NCBI GenBank assembly: GCA_041739875.1 | Contig: JBGSNA010000182.1 | Span: forward strand, 1 to 64,000 | DNA from: JBBSJZ01 sp041739875 | GTDB taxonomy: Bacteria > Planctomycetota > Planctomycetia > Pirellulales > Pirellulaceae | DNA: 64,000 nucleotides | Direction of reading: 5' to 3' | Shown: positions 46,811 through 55,595 of the stretch, in pieces | Layout: every line of letters begins with the position of its first letter | Position numbering within the stretch: the stretch's first letter is position 1 | Translations under genes and position numbers: made by a program | Notes under the pieces: model-generated | Told to the model about the DNA's origin: nothing | The model's database searches: none | What the model saw: the letters and a program-made list of their open reading frames with translations, nothing else

Positions 46811-46835
46811 CCAGTTGCCTCAGGGACTGGTTTTC
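46811..46835 (+). terminator. Weak hairpin with T-run after the exporter operon
   Basis: CCAGTT pairs with GACTGG (46811-46816 with 46825-46830, one G-T pair) and TTTT follows. It lies between the convergent exporter and cysNC genes. A 19-bp direct repeat (CGACGCAAGCCAG twice, 46845-46879) follows. Confidence 0.4.
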
Positions 46836-46926
46836 AAACCAACCCGACGCAAGCCAGCGAACACGACGCAAGCCAGTGAGCAACGCACGGCAAAAACGTG
46901 CCACCGTGCAAAAACGCCTCATCGCG

Positions 46927-48867
46927 TTATTTAACGATGCCTTTTTGGCGTAGCAACTCGATGACGGAATCGGCACACTCGTCGATAGTTAGTTTCGATG
47001 CATCAACGACAAGTGCTGGATTGGCTGGTGCTTCGTACGTTGCTGTAACGCCGGGGAAATTCGGTAGGTCACCGGCATCCGCTTTGGCGTACTGGCCCTT
47101 TGTGTCACGCTCGCGACAAACTTCGATGGGCGTTGCGACATGAACAACCAAGAATCGGTCCGCGCCAATAAGATTGCCAACCTTATCGCGTACTTCAGCA
47201 TTCGGTGCAACAAACGACGCGATACAAATCAAGCCTGCTTCGTTGATCGCGTGAGCCAAGTGGGCACTACGGCGCAAGTTCTCGCTTCGATCTTCCGCAG
47301 TATAGCCAAGGTCGCGACTGAGGCCCCGTCGCACAGCTTCGCCGTCGATAATCGCGACCGAACGTCCGCGATCAAACAGCTTGCGTTCTACAGCTTGGCT
47401 GATCGCGGTTTTGCCGCTGCCGGTCAATCCCGTCATCAGCACGGTCGCAGGCATTTGGCCGTAGCGTGCTTCTCGCTCTTGGGCGGTGACGACGGAGACA
47501 TGTTCTGCGGCCTCGCCGCTCGATGTCGCCTCATCATCCCAAACGCTGCGTCGGTTCGCGTCCCCATCACGATCGAGGATCATCCCCGCGGCAACGGTCG
47601 CGTTGGTGATTCGATCAACGATGATGAACGCACCCGTGCTTCGATTTCGGCGATATGCGTCGTAATGAATCGGCGCTGACAACGTGATGCTGACGCGACC
47701 AATTTCATTCAACTCGAGTGCCGGTGCAGGCGCTCGGTGCAGTGAGTTGACATCAACGCGATATTTGAGCGTATCAATACTGCCGGGCACCGTTTGCGAC
47801 GTGTGTTTGAACAGGTACGTTTTGCCTGGCACCATTCCCTCACCGCTCATCCATACCAACATCGCTTCGATGTTCGCACTTGATTTCGGGACGTTGCCGG
47901 GGCGAACGATCATGTCACCACGGCTTGCGTCGATCTCGTCACTGAGTGTCAGCGTGATCGACTGGGGTGTGAACGCTTCGTCCAAATCACCATCGAACGT
48001 GACGATTCGTTTCACGGTCGATTTTTGACGACTTGGGAGCACCATGATCTCTTCGCCTGGGCGAATCGTGCCCGATGCGATCGTGCCACAGAACCCACGG
48101 AAATCCAAGTTCGGACGATTGACGTATTGAACCGGCATACGGAAATCTTGCAGGTTCCGGTCCGAGCCAATGTAGACATTTTCCAGGAAGTTCATGAGCG
48201 TCGAACCTGTGTACCACGGCGCTTTTTCACTGCGGTCGACGACGTTATCTCCATCCAATGCGCTCATTGGAATGAAGTGCAAATCTGGCAAATCCAAGCG
48301 TGCTGCGAACGAACGGTAGTCATCACAAATTTGTTCAAAACGTTCTTCGCTAAAGTCGACCAAGTCCATCTTGTTGATGGCGACGACCACATGGCGAATA
48401 CCAAGTAGTGAAACGATGAAGCTGTGTCGGCGAGTTTGAGTCAAAACACCGTGGCGTGCGTCGACGAGGATGATCGCCAAGTCAGCCGAACTCGCGCCAG
48501 TCGCCATGTTTCGAGTGTATTGCTCGTGGCCAGGCGTATCCGCGATAATGAACTTGCGTTTCGCGGTGCTAAAGTAGCGATACGCGACATCGATCGTGAT
48601 GCCTTGCTCACGTTCGGCTTTGAGTCCGTCCGTCAACAGTGCGGGATCGAATTTCCCGCCCGTAGTGCCGATGATTTTTGAATCCGCTTCGAGTTGAGCA
48701 AGTTGATCTTCGTAGATCATTTTGCTGTCGAAGAGCAGTCGCCCGATCAGCGTGCTCTTGCCGTCGTCCACGCTTCCGCACGTGATGAAGCGAAGCAATT
48801 GCTTCTGCTCGTGCTGCTTGAGGTAAGCTTCGATGTCGGTTGCGATCAGATCAGATTTGTGGGACAT
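46927..48867 (-). CDS. cysNC: Bifunctional sulfate adenylyltransferase subunit 1/adenylylsulfate kinase
   Basis: A 646-residue fusion. The N-terminal part is a translation-factor-type GTPase: P-loop GSVDDGKSTLIGRLLFDSK (about residues 32-50), switch region EREQGITIDVAYRYF, DTPGHEQYTRNM and the NKMD base-recognition motif, followed by two beta-barrel domains. The C-terminal ~200 residues are APS kinase (P-loop GLTGSGKTAISQAVE, DGEAVRRGLSRDLGYTAEDR). With CysD it makes APS from sulfate and ATP, driven by GTP hydrolysis, and then phosphorylates it to PAPS. cysD lies 82 bp upstream on the same strand. PAPS serves sulfur assimilation and sulfate transfer. Confidence 0.96.
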   Translation of the reverse strand: MSHKSDLIATDIEAYLKQHEQKQLLRFITCGSVDDGKSTLIGRLLFDSKMIYEDQLAQLEADSKIIGTTGGKFDPALLTDGLKAEREQGITIDVAYRYFSTAKRKFIIADTPGHEQYTRNMATGASSADLAIILVDARHGVLTQTRRHSFIVSLLGIRHVVVAINKMDLVDFSEERFEQICDDYRSFAARLDLPDLHFIPMSALDGDNVVDRSEKAPWYTGSTLMNFLENVYIGSDRNLQDFRMPVQYVNRPNLDFRGFCGTIASGTIRPGEEIMVLPSRQKSTVKRIVTFDGDLDEAFTPQSITLTLSDEIDASRGDMIVRPGNVPKSSANIEAMLVWMSGEGMVPGKTYLFKHTSQTVPGSIDTLKYRVDVNSLHRAPAPALELNEIGRVSITLSAPIHYDAYRRNRSTGAFIIVDRITNATVAAGMILDRDGDANRRSVWDDEATSSGEAAEHVSVVTAQEREARYGQMPATVLMTGLTGSGKTAISQAVERKLFDRGRSVAIIDGEAVRRGLSRDLGYTAEDRSENLRRSAHLAHAINEAGLICIASFVAPNAEVRDKVGNLIGADRFLVVHVATPIEVCRERDTKGQYAKADAGDLPNFPGVTATYEAPANPALVVDASKLTIDECADSVIELLRQKGIVK

Positions 48868-48949
48868 GTCTTAGTCGTCGTTGGACAGAATTCAGTATTC
48901 AGAAAGAGAGGAATCAAGAAGTTTTCAAACCATGCGATCTGAAAACTGA

Positions 48950-49861
48950 TTAAAAATAACCTCGCCGTTTTTTCTCTTCCATTCCAGCGCCGCCTTCGTC
49001 TTGGTCGATAATGCGGCCTTGGCGTTCGCTAGTCGTGGCAAGCAGCATCTCTTGGATAATTTCCGGCAACGTGGTTGCGTGGCTTTCAACGGCGCCAGAA
49101 AGCGGATAGCACCCCAACGTGCGGAAGCGAACCATTCGTTGTTCTTCTTTTTCGCCAGGAAACAATGGCATGCGATCGTCATCCCGCATTAGCAACGTGC
49201 CTTTTCGGTTAACGACCGTTCGCATTGCGGAGAAATACAACGGTACGATCGGAATGCTCTCCAAATGGATGTATTGCCAAACATCGAGTTCGGTCCAATT
49301 GCTCATGGGGAAAACGCGAATTGATTCGCCCTTGTTCACGCGACCGTTGTACAGATTCCACAACTCAGGTCGCTGGTTCTTGGGGTCCCAACGGTGGGAC
49401 TTGTCTCGAAAGCTGAAGACACGCTCTTTCGCGCGACTCTTTTCTTCATCGCGGCGAGCGCCGCCGAACGCAGCATCAAACTCGTACATATCCAGAGCTT
49501 GCTTGAGCGCATCGGTTTTCATTAACTCCGTATGTCGCTCGCTGTCTTCCCATGGCCAAATGTTGAGTTTCAGTCCTTCCGTGTTGGTATGAACAAGAAG
49601 ATCCAACCCGAGCTCTTTCCGCGCGTAGTTTTCACGAAACTCGATCATCTCACGAAATTTATACGTGGTGTCGACGTGCAACAGCGGAAACGGTGGCTTG
49701 TCGGGATAGAACGCTTTGAGCGCAAGATGCACGAGCACGGCGGAGTCTTTGCCGATGGAATACAGCATCACGGGCTTTTTGAACTCCGTGACCACCTCAC
49801 GAAGAATGTGGATACTCTCAGCCTCAAGTTGCTTGAGGTGCGTCAAAGTGTACTCGGACAT
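48950..49861 (-). CDS. cysD: Sulfate adenylyltransferase subunit 2
   Basis: A 303-residue PP-loop-type ATP pyrophosphatase. It begins THLKQLEAESIHILREVVTE and has the PP-loop MLYSIGKDSAVLVHLALKAF (SxGKDS), then PFPLLHVDTTYKFREMIEFR and later FGGARRDEEKSRAKERVFSF, WNLYNGRVNKGE and LGCYPLSGAVES. It adenylates sulfate to APS together with the CysN part of the next gene. It has the typical family length. First gene of the cysD-cysNC operon. Confidence 0.97.
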   Translation of the reverse strand: MSEYTLTHLKQLEAESIHILREVVTEFKKPVMLYSIGKDSAVLVHLALKAFYPDKPPFPLLHVDTTYKFREMIEFRENYARKELGLDLLVHTNTEGLKLNIWPWEDSERHTELMKTDALKQALDMYEFDAAFGGARRDEEKSRAKERVFSFRDKSHRWDPKNQRPELWNLYNGRVNKGESIRVFPMSNWTELDVWQYIHLESIPIVPLYFSAMRTVVNRKGTLLMRDDDRMPLFPGEKEEQRMVRFRTLGCYPLSGAVESHATTLPEIIQEMLLATTSERQGRIIDQDEGGAGMEEKKRRGYF

Positions 49862-50000
49862 TGTAAAAACCCCTGGTCAGAGGGGCTCTAATTGCGAAGT
49901 GAAGATGATACGAACGCGGATTTAGTTTCGCGTCGGACCCGAGTATAGACACCCATCGAGAAACGACAAAGGTGAAGCAAAAAGATGCAGAGTTTTCTAC

Positions 50001-50735
50001 TTACTCGGGCTGCTTGTTGAACCGTTCGCCGCGCGGTCCCGCAGGCCAAATCTGGAGGATCACACCTTCGGAACTTTCGATGGATGCTGTTGAATCGCCG
50101 TTCTCAGAGCCGTCGCTAGACACGGTTGCTGCAACGCCATCGCCAAGCGGGTATCCCGCAACACGACGGAGCTGGAGATTCTTAAGCGCGCCCACATGGC
50201 GTGCCTCACCGCGCTCCTCCACCCACTTTGGCCCTTTAATCAGCAATAAGCGGTCGACATTGGACCAATGCGGTTCAATCCAACGACAAAACTTGGCAAT
50301 ACTCCCAACAGCTCGGCTCACGATCGTCGAGAAACGAAAGTCTTCGAGTAAATCTTCGCCACGAGCGGTATAAACCGCCACAGGCAGATCGATCGCCGCG
50401 ATAATCTCGTTGAGCGCACCGGCTCGCTTGGCGACAGATTCAGCGAGCGAAACGTCCAGGTCGGGACGGAGGATCGCCAGCGGTATTCCCGGAATGCCGT
50501 TACCGCTGCCTAAATCGAGTACGAGTTCATCCGGCTCAAGTAGCGGTGCCAGGTGCAAACAATCCCGCAAATCGCGGCTGACGAACAATTCCCAGGTCGT
50601 GTGCCGGGTCAGATTCAGCTGCTCGTTGATTTGCCACATCGTCCGTACGTATTCCTCGAGCTTCTCCGCCACTTCGGGCTCCAATTGGATTGAGCGAGAA
50701 TCGAGGGCGGCTTTAAATTCAGGATCGAGCGGCAT
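50001..50735 (-). CDS. rsmG: 16S rRNA (guanine527-N7)-methyltransferase
   Basis: A 244-residue RsmG/GidB protein. Motif I is VLDLGSGNGIPGIPLAILRP, with the family lead LNLTRHTTWELFVSRDLRD just before it. Later motifs are VAVYTARGEDL and FSTIVSRAVGSIAKFCRWIE. The C-terminal ~25 residues beyond the fold (SSDGSENGDSTASIESSEGV) form an acidic Ser-rich insertion before the last strand. The enzyme puts m7G at position 527 of 16S rRNA; loss gives low-level streptomycin resistance in other bacteria. It lies upstream of cysD on the same strand with a 139 bp gap. Confidence 0.94.
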   Translation of the reverse strand: MPLDPEFKAALDSRSIQLEPEVAEKLEEYVRTMWQINEQLNLTRHTTWELFVSRDLRDCLHLAPLLEPDELVLDLGSGNGIPGIPLAILRPDLDVSLAESVAKRAGALNEIIAAIDLPVAVYTARGEDLLEDFRFSTIVSRAVGSIAKFCRWIEPHWSNVDRLLLIKGPKWVEERGEARHVGALKNLQLRRVAGYPLGDGVAATVSSDGSENGDSTASIESSEGVILQIWPAGPRGERFNKQPE

Positions 50736-51000
50736 TCAAACACATCTGGGACGGCGGTGGGGAACGCCACTAGAATGACGGCTAAACAGCGGTTTGAGAA
50801 GTCCAGCGCCGCGTCGCCCATGACAGTCCGCATCGCATTCACCTGCTTTTACCGGGTCGCAAATTAGCGTCTCGGTACGGTTTTCCTGCTAAGATACGTT
50901 TTGAAAGCAGGTTATCGGTCCCCAACGTTGCCGTAGCCAGCACTGCTCCCACCTCACGTGCTCACTCGTAGCCGCTCCACTCTAGGACTGACACCACACA

Positions 51001-54000
51001 ATGCGTCGGATCAGATCAACGCGCCAGATCGGGCTTGCTTGTGCAGCCGTGCTCACAGGTTTCTTCTTGGCCCACAGTTTGGTCCACCGCGGGTTGTCGG
51101 CACAAGAAATCGATTTCAACAGCGACGTTCGTCCGATCTTGTCGGAGAACTGTGTTTTTTGCCACGGCCCCGACGAAGCGACGCGAGAGGCCGATCTGCG
51201 GCTGGATGACTCCGCCAGCGCGATGTCGGTGATCCAACCTCATGCGAGTCACGACAGTGAACTGTATCGCCGTCTTGTGACGGATGCTGCCGACGAGATC
51301 ATGCCGCCTCCACACTCAAACCGGAAGCTATCTTCGCTACAGATCGAGTTGGTTCGAAAATGGATCGATCAAGGTGCGACATGGGAACAGCACTGGTCGT
51401 TCCGCCCCCTCGTCGCCCCGCAAATTCCTGAAACTCGTGACAAGGACCTTGTCCGAAATCCCATCGATGCATTTGTGCAAGCCAAACTCGATCCACAAGG
51501 TCTGCATCCGTCACCAGAAGCGGATCGGCGCACGCTCATTCGCCGGCTGTCGCTGGACTTAACCGGATTGCCGCCGACGCCCGAGCACGTCGACTCGTTC
51601 CTTAGCGACACGTCACCCGACGCCTATACGAAACTTGTCGATCGTCTCTTGGATTCGCCTGCGTACGGCCAACGCATGGCATGGGACTGGCTCGACGTCG
51701 CACGTTACGCTGACACCAACGGATACCAAGGCGACAATGAACGAACGATGTGGCCGTGGCGCGATTGGGTCGTTGACGCGTTCAACTCGAACTTGCCATA
51801 CGACGAATTCACGCGTTGGCAATTGGCCGGTGACTTAATACCCGATGCCACCGACGAGCAAATCTTGGCGACTGGGTTTTGTCGCAATCACATGATCAAC
51901 GGCGAAGGCGGCCGAATCGCAGAAGAGAACCGTGTCGAATACGTCATGGACATGTCCGAAACCATGGGCACAGTCTGGCTGGGGCTGACGCTGAATTGTT
52001 GCCGCTGCCATGATCACAAGTACGATCCGCTGACAAACAAAGAGTACTACCAATTCTTTGCGTACTTCAACCAGACGCCTGTCACGGGCGGCGGAGGCAA
52101 CGCACAAACTCCGCCCGTTTTGCCTGTTGCGACGGAACCGCAAAAACAGACCGCAGCGGACTTGCGAGAACAAATCAGCGACTTGGACGTCGAGCTGAAC
52201 AAGCTCGCTGAGACGCTTGCTCAACAACAGGCTGTTTGGGAACAAGTTCAGCTGAACCGACTTCCTTTGTCCAACGATTGGTACTCCCTAACGCCCAAGC
52301 AAGTCTCCGCGACCGGTTCACAATTACAAATTCTCGATGACGGTTCTGTACTCAGCGTCGGCGAGCCGATCCCAGCAAATGATACGTACACGGTCATCAC
52401 ACCAACAAACTCGCTCACTATCACAGGCTTGCGTCTGGAAGCTCTCAAGCACGAGTCTCTCAACCACGGCAGCCTTGCTCGCTCGGACAGCGGCAACTTT
52501 GTTTTGACCGAGTTGGAGGTCTCTCGCGTGGGATCCGACAACGACGAAGGACGTCCAGTGACGATCGCGAGCGCCGAGGCGACATTCGAACAGGGCGGAT
52601 TGGTTGTCGCGAACGCGTTTGACGGAAAACCCGATACGGGCTGGGCTGTTCACGAAGGCCGCATGGTGGACCGTGAACACGCCGCCGTCTTCGTTTTCAA
52701 TGAACCTGTCACATTGGAAGCCGCCGAGGTGCTAAAAATCGTGCTTCGACATGATTCGAAACACATCGCTCACAATTTAGGCCGATTTCGGTTGGCAGTT
52801 TCCAACGCATCCAAGCCAACTTTGGAGGATTCAAATGAAGCGTTCGTCCGTGCATTGACCACGACGTCCGAGGCTCGCACAAAAGAACAGCTTGATTTGT
52901 TGCGAATATCGCATTTAGATTCGTCGCCGGAGTACACCAAACGCAAGCAACAACACGACCAACTCACGAAGCAACTCGCTAAGTTGTGTGAGTCGTTTCC
53001 GCAAGTCATGGTGATGAATGATATGGACACGCCACGCGACAGTTTTGTTCTGCAACGTGGTCTGTACACCCAGCCGACGGACAAGGTAACAGCCAAAACG
53101 CCTGAGTTTTTGCCCCGCTTCAACGATGACGTGAATGAGTCTTCGAATCGGCTTGATTTAGCGAATTGGTTGGTGGATCCGAATCATCCGCTGCCCGCTC
53201 GAGTCACCGTCAATCGGTTTTGGCAACAACTGTTCGGCATCGGACTGGTGAAGACAACCGAGGACTTCGGTCATCAAGGCGAAATGCCCGTGCACCGTGA
53301 ATTGCTTGATTGGTTGGCGGCTCACTTTCGCGACCACGGATGGGACGTCAAAGATCTCATTCGATTGATTGTCTCGAGCCACACGTATCGACAATCGGCC
53401 AAGATTACGGATCCGTCGCTCGTGGCATTGGACCCCGACAACCGACTGCTTGCCCGTGGTTCTCGTTATCGCTTGCCATCGTGGATGCTTCGTGATCAAG
53501 CTCTTTGCGTCAGCGGATTGTTGTCGCCGGTAACCGGTGGACCAGCTGTGAATACGTACCAGCCCGCTGGTGTGTGGGAGGAGGCTTCGTTTGGAAAAAA
53601 AATCTTCAGTCAAGACTCCGGTGAGAAACTTTACCGCAGGAGTCTTTATGTCTTTTGGCGGCGCATCATCGCGCCCACCATGTTTTTTGACAGCGCATCG
53701 CGGCAAGCTTGTACGGTGAAATCCAGTCGTACGAACACGCCACTGCACGCGCTCTTGACGTTGAACGAGACCGTCTATGTCGAGTCGGCGCGAATGTTGG
53801 CGGAGCGAGTACTGAAGTCAAACGCACCGGATGATCCTGCGAGACTCAACGAAGTATTTTTGCGAGTTGTTTCACGTCCAGCAACAAGCGAAGAAAAATC
53901 GGTGTTGCTCCGCGGCCTAGAACGAGCTCGCAAGCAGTACGTGAATGCGCCGGACGATCCAGGCAAGTTGCTTGCCATTGGCAACTCGTCGCGCGACGAG

Positions 54001-54084
54001 AATCTGGACGCTTCCGAGCACGCGGTATGGACCGGATTGTGCTTGGCGGTACTTAACCTCGACGAGACTCTCAACCGCGAGTAA
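51001..54084 (+). CDS. PSD1-type cytochrome c/DUF1549/DUF1553 protein
   Basis: A 1027-residue secreted protein with an N-terminal signal (RQIGLACAAVLTGFFLAHSL). The heme motif CVFCH is at about residue 51-55. DUF1549 starts near 153 (NPIDAFVQAKLDPQGLHPSP) and contains CCRCHDHKYDP at about 332-342. A helical linker and a beta-rich, discoidin-like segment (about 440-620) follow, with VVANAFDGKPDTGW and FVFNEPVTLEAAEV. DUF1553 runs from about 718 (LDLANWLVDPNHPLPARVTV) to the C-terminus. It is closest in layout to the first PSD1 protein. A DUF1501 gene starts 4 nt downstream. Confidence 0.92.
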   Translation: MRRIRSTRQIGLACAAVLTGFFLAHSLVHRGLSAQEIDFNSDVRPILSENCVFCHGPDEATREADLRLDDSASAMSVIQPHASHDSELYRRLVTDAADEIMPPPHSNRKLSSLQIELVRKWIDQGATWEQHWSFRPLVAPQIPETRDKDLVRNPIDAFVQAKLDPQGLHPSPEADRRTLIRRLSLDLTGLPPTPEHVDSFLSDTSPDAYTKLVDRLLDSPAYGQRMAWDWLDVARYADTNGYQGDNERTMWPWRDWVVDAFNSNLPYDEFTRWQLAGDLIPDATDEQILATGFCRNHMINGEGGRIAEENRVEYVMDMSETMGTVWLGLTLNCCRCHDHKYDPLTNKEYYQFFAYFNQTPVTGGGGNAQTPPVLPVATEPQKQTAADLREQISDLDVELNKLAETLAQQQAVWEQVQLNRLPLSNDWYSLTPKQVSATGSQLQILDDGSVLSVGEPIPANDTYTVITPTNSLTITGLRLEALKHESLNHGSLARSDSGNFVLTELEVSRVGSDNDEGRPVTIASAEATFEQGGLVVANAFDGKPDTGWAVHEGRMVDREHAAVFVFNEPVTLEAAEVLKIVLRHDSKHIAHNLGRFRLAVSNASKPTLEDSNEAFVRALTTTSEARTKEQLDLLRISHLDSSPEYTKRKQQHDQLTKQLAKLCESFPQVMVMNDMDTPRDSFVLQRGLYTQPTDKVTAKTPEFLPRFNDDVNESSNRLDLANWLVDPNHPLPARVTVNRFWQQLFGIGLVKTTEDFGHQGEMPVHRELLDWLAAHFRDHGWDVKDLIRLIVSSHTYRQSAKITDPSLVALDPDNRLLARGSRYRLPSWMLRDQALCVSGLLSPVTGGPAVNTYQPAGVWEEASFGKKIFSQDSGEKLYRRSLYVFWRRIIAPTMFFDSASRQACTVKSSRTNTPLHALLTLNETVYVESARMLAERVLKSNAPDDPARLNEVFLRVVSRPATSEEKSVLLRGLERARKQYVNAPDDPGKLLAIGNSSRDENLDASEHAVWTGLCLAVLNLDETLNRE

Positions 54085-54088
54085 TGAC

Positions 54089-55555
54089 ATGAGTCCTTTG
54101 GATCGAAATAATCTGCACCTGACTCGCCGACATTTCTTTGGTAAGAACGCAACGGGAATCGGTGCGGCTGCGCTGGCGAGCATGATGTCGCGTGACACGG
54201 TTGCTGGGCCAGTCGATGCGGTACCTCGGTTCGGTGGACTTCCCTCGCTGCCACATTTCGCCCCCAAAGCCAAACGCGTCATCTACTTGTTCCAAAACGG
54301 TGCGCCCACTCACGTCGATTTGTTTGATTGGAAACCTGAGCTCAAGGCGCGGCACAAAGAACCGGTTCCGCTCTCGTACATTGGCGATCGACGCTTCAGC
54401 ACCATGACAGGCAAGGCGGACGGAAAGCTGTTGCTCGCGCCGATCGAGCCGTTTGCCCAGCACGGCCAGAGCGGCGCATGGGTCAGCGAGCTTATGCCGT
54501 TCACAGCCAAGGTGGCGGATGAACTGTGTTTCGTTAAGAGCATGCACACGGAACAAGTCAATCACGCACCCGCGATCAACTTTACTCTGAGCGGCGGCGA
54601 GATGCCTGGTCGACCAACGATGGGTGCATGGCTCACGTACGGACTCGGATGCGAGACGGACGAACTACCGTCGTTCGTTGTCATGACAAGCATCAGTAAA
54701 GGTACGAGTTGTGGACAGATTTTTTACGACTTCTATTGGGGAAGCGGCTTTCTTCCGTCAAGATTTCAAGGCGTGAAGCTTCGCGGTAGCGGTGATCCGG
54801 TTCTCTATGTCTCCAATCCCGACGGCATCAGCCGTGAGATGCGACGTGGCTGGCTCGATGACATCGCCGCAATCAATGAGTTGAAGCTGCAAGATTTCGG
54901 CGATCCCGAAATCGCGACTCGAATCGCTCAATACGAAATGGGCTTCAAGATGCAATCGAGCATCCCTGAGCTCGCGGACTTGTCAAACGAATCGCGAGAG
55001 ACTCTCGAAATGTATGGACCTGGAGTCGAAGAACCAGGCACCTTCGCACACAACTGTCTCATCGCTCGCCGCCTCGTCGAAAGAGGTTGTCGATTCGTCC
55101 AGCTCATGCATGCCGGATGGGACCAGCACAATTCGCTGACGACGGAACTCTACAACCAATGTCGCGATACGGACCAATCCAGTGCCGCGTTGGTGATGGA
55201 CTTGAAACAACGCGGCCTGCTCGACGATACGCTGGTCATCTGGGGCGGCGAGTTCGGGCGAACGCCGTTCCTTCAAGGTGATATCGAGAATCGACCACGT
55301 TGGGGTCGCGACCATCATCCGTATGCGTACACGCTGTGGATGGCCGGAGGCGGTGTCAAACCCGGAACCAGCTACGGAGCGACCGATGATCTCGGAATCA
55401 ACGTGGCTGAAAACCCCGTTCACGTTCATGACTTCCAAGCAACCGTTTTGCACCTGCTCGGCATCAACCACGAACAACTGACATACAAGTTCCAAGGACG
55501 CCAATTCCGGCTCACCGATGTCCATGGAAAGATCGTCAAGGACATTCTGGGTTAA
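54089..55555 (+). CDS. DUF1501 family Tat-exported protein
   Basis: A 488-residue DUF1501 protein; the ATG at 54089 is 4 nt after the PSD1 stop, and the longer frame upstream lies inside the PSD1 gene. The Tat signal is LTRRHFFGKNATGIGAAALA. Family segments: RVIYLFQNGAPTHVDLFDWK, GRPTMGAWLTYGLGCETDEL, WGGEFGRTPFLQG and RWGRDHHPYAYTLWMAGGG. Sequence is closer to the first DUF1501 protein than to the second (shared GVKLRGSGDPVLYVSNPDG-like and ETRIAQYEM-like stretches). Role unproven. Confidence 0.93.
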   Translation: MSPLDRNNLHLTRRHFFGKNATGIGAAALASMMSRDTVAGPVDAVPRFGGLPSLPHFAPKAKRVIYLFQNGAPTHVDLFDWKPELKARHKEPVPLSYIGDRRFSTMTGKADGKLLLAPIEPFAQHGQSGAWVSELMPFTAKVADELCFVKSMHTEQVNHAPAINFTLSGGEMPGRPTMGAWLTYGLGCETDELPSFVVMTSISKGTSCGQIFYDFYWGSGFLPSRFQGVKLRGSGDPVLYVSNPDGISREMRRGWLDDIAAINELKLQDFGDPEIATRIAQYEMGFKMQSSIPELADLSNESRETLEMYGPGVEEPGTFAHNCLIARRLVERGCRFVQLMHAGWDQHNSLTTELYNQCRDTDQSSAALVMDLKQRGLLDDTLVIWGGEFGRTPFLQGDIENRPRWGRDHHPYAYTLWMAGGGVKPGTSYGATDDLGINVAENPVHVHDFQATVLHLLGINHEQLTYKFQGRQFRLTDVHGKIVKDILG

Positions 55556-55595
55556 GCCCCAGGCATTACTGCAGAAATTCGAGGAATCAGGTTCG

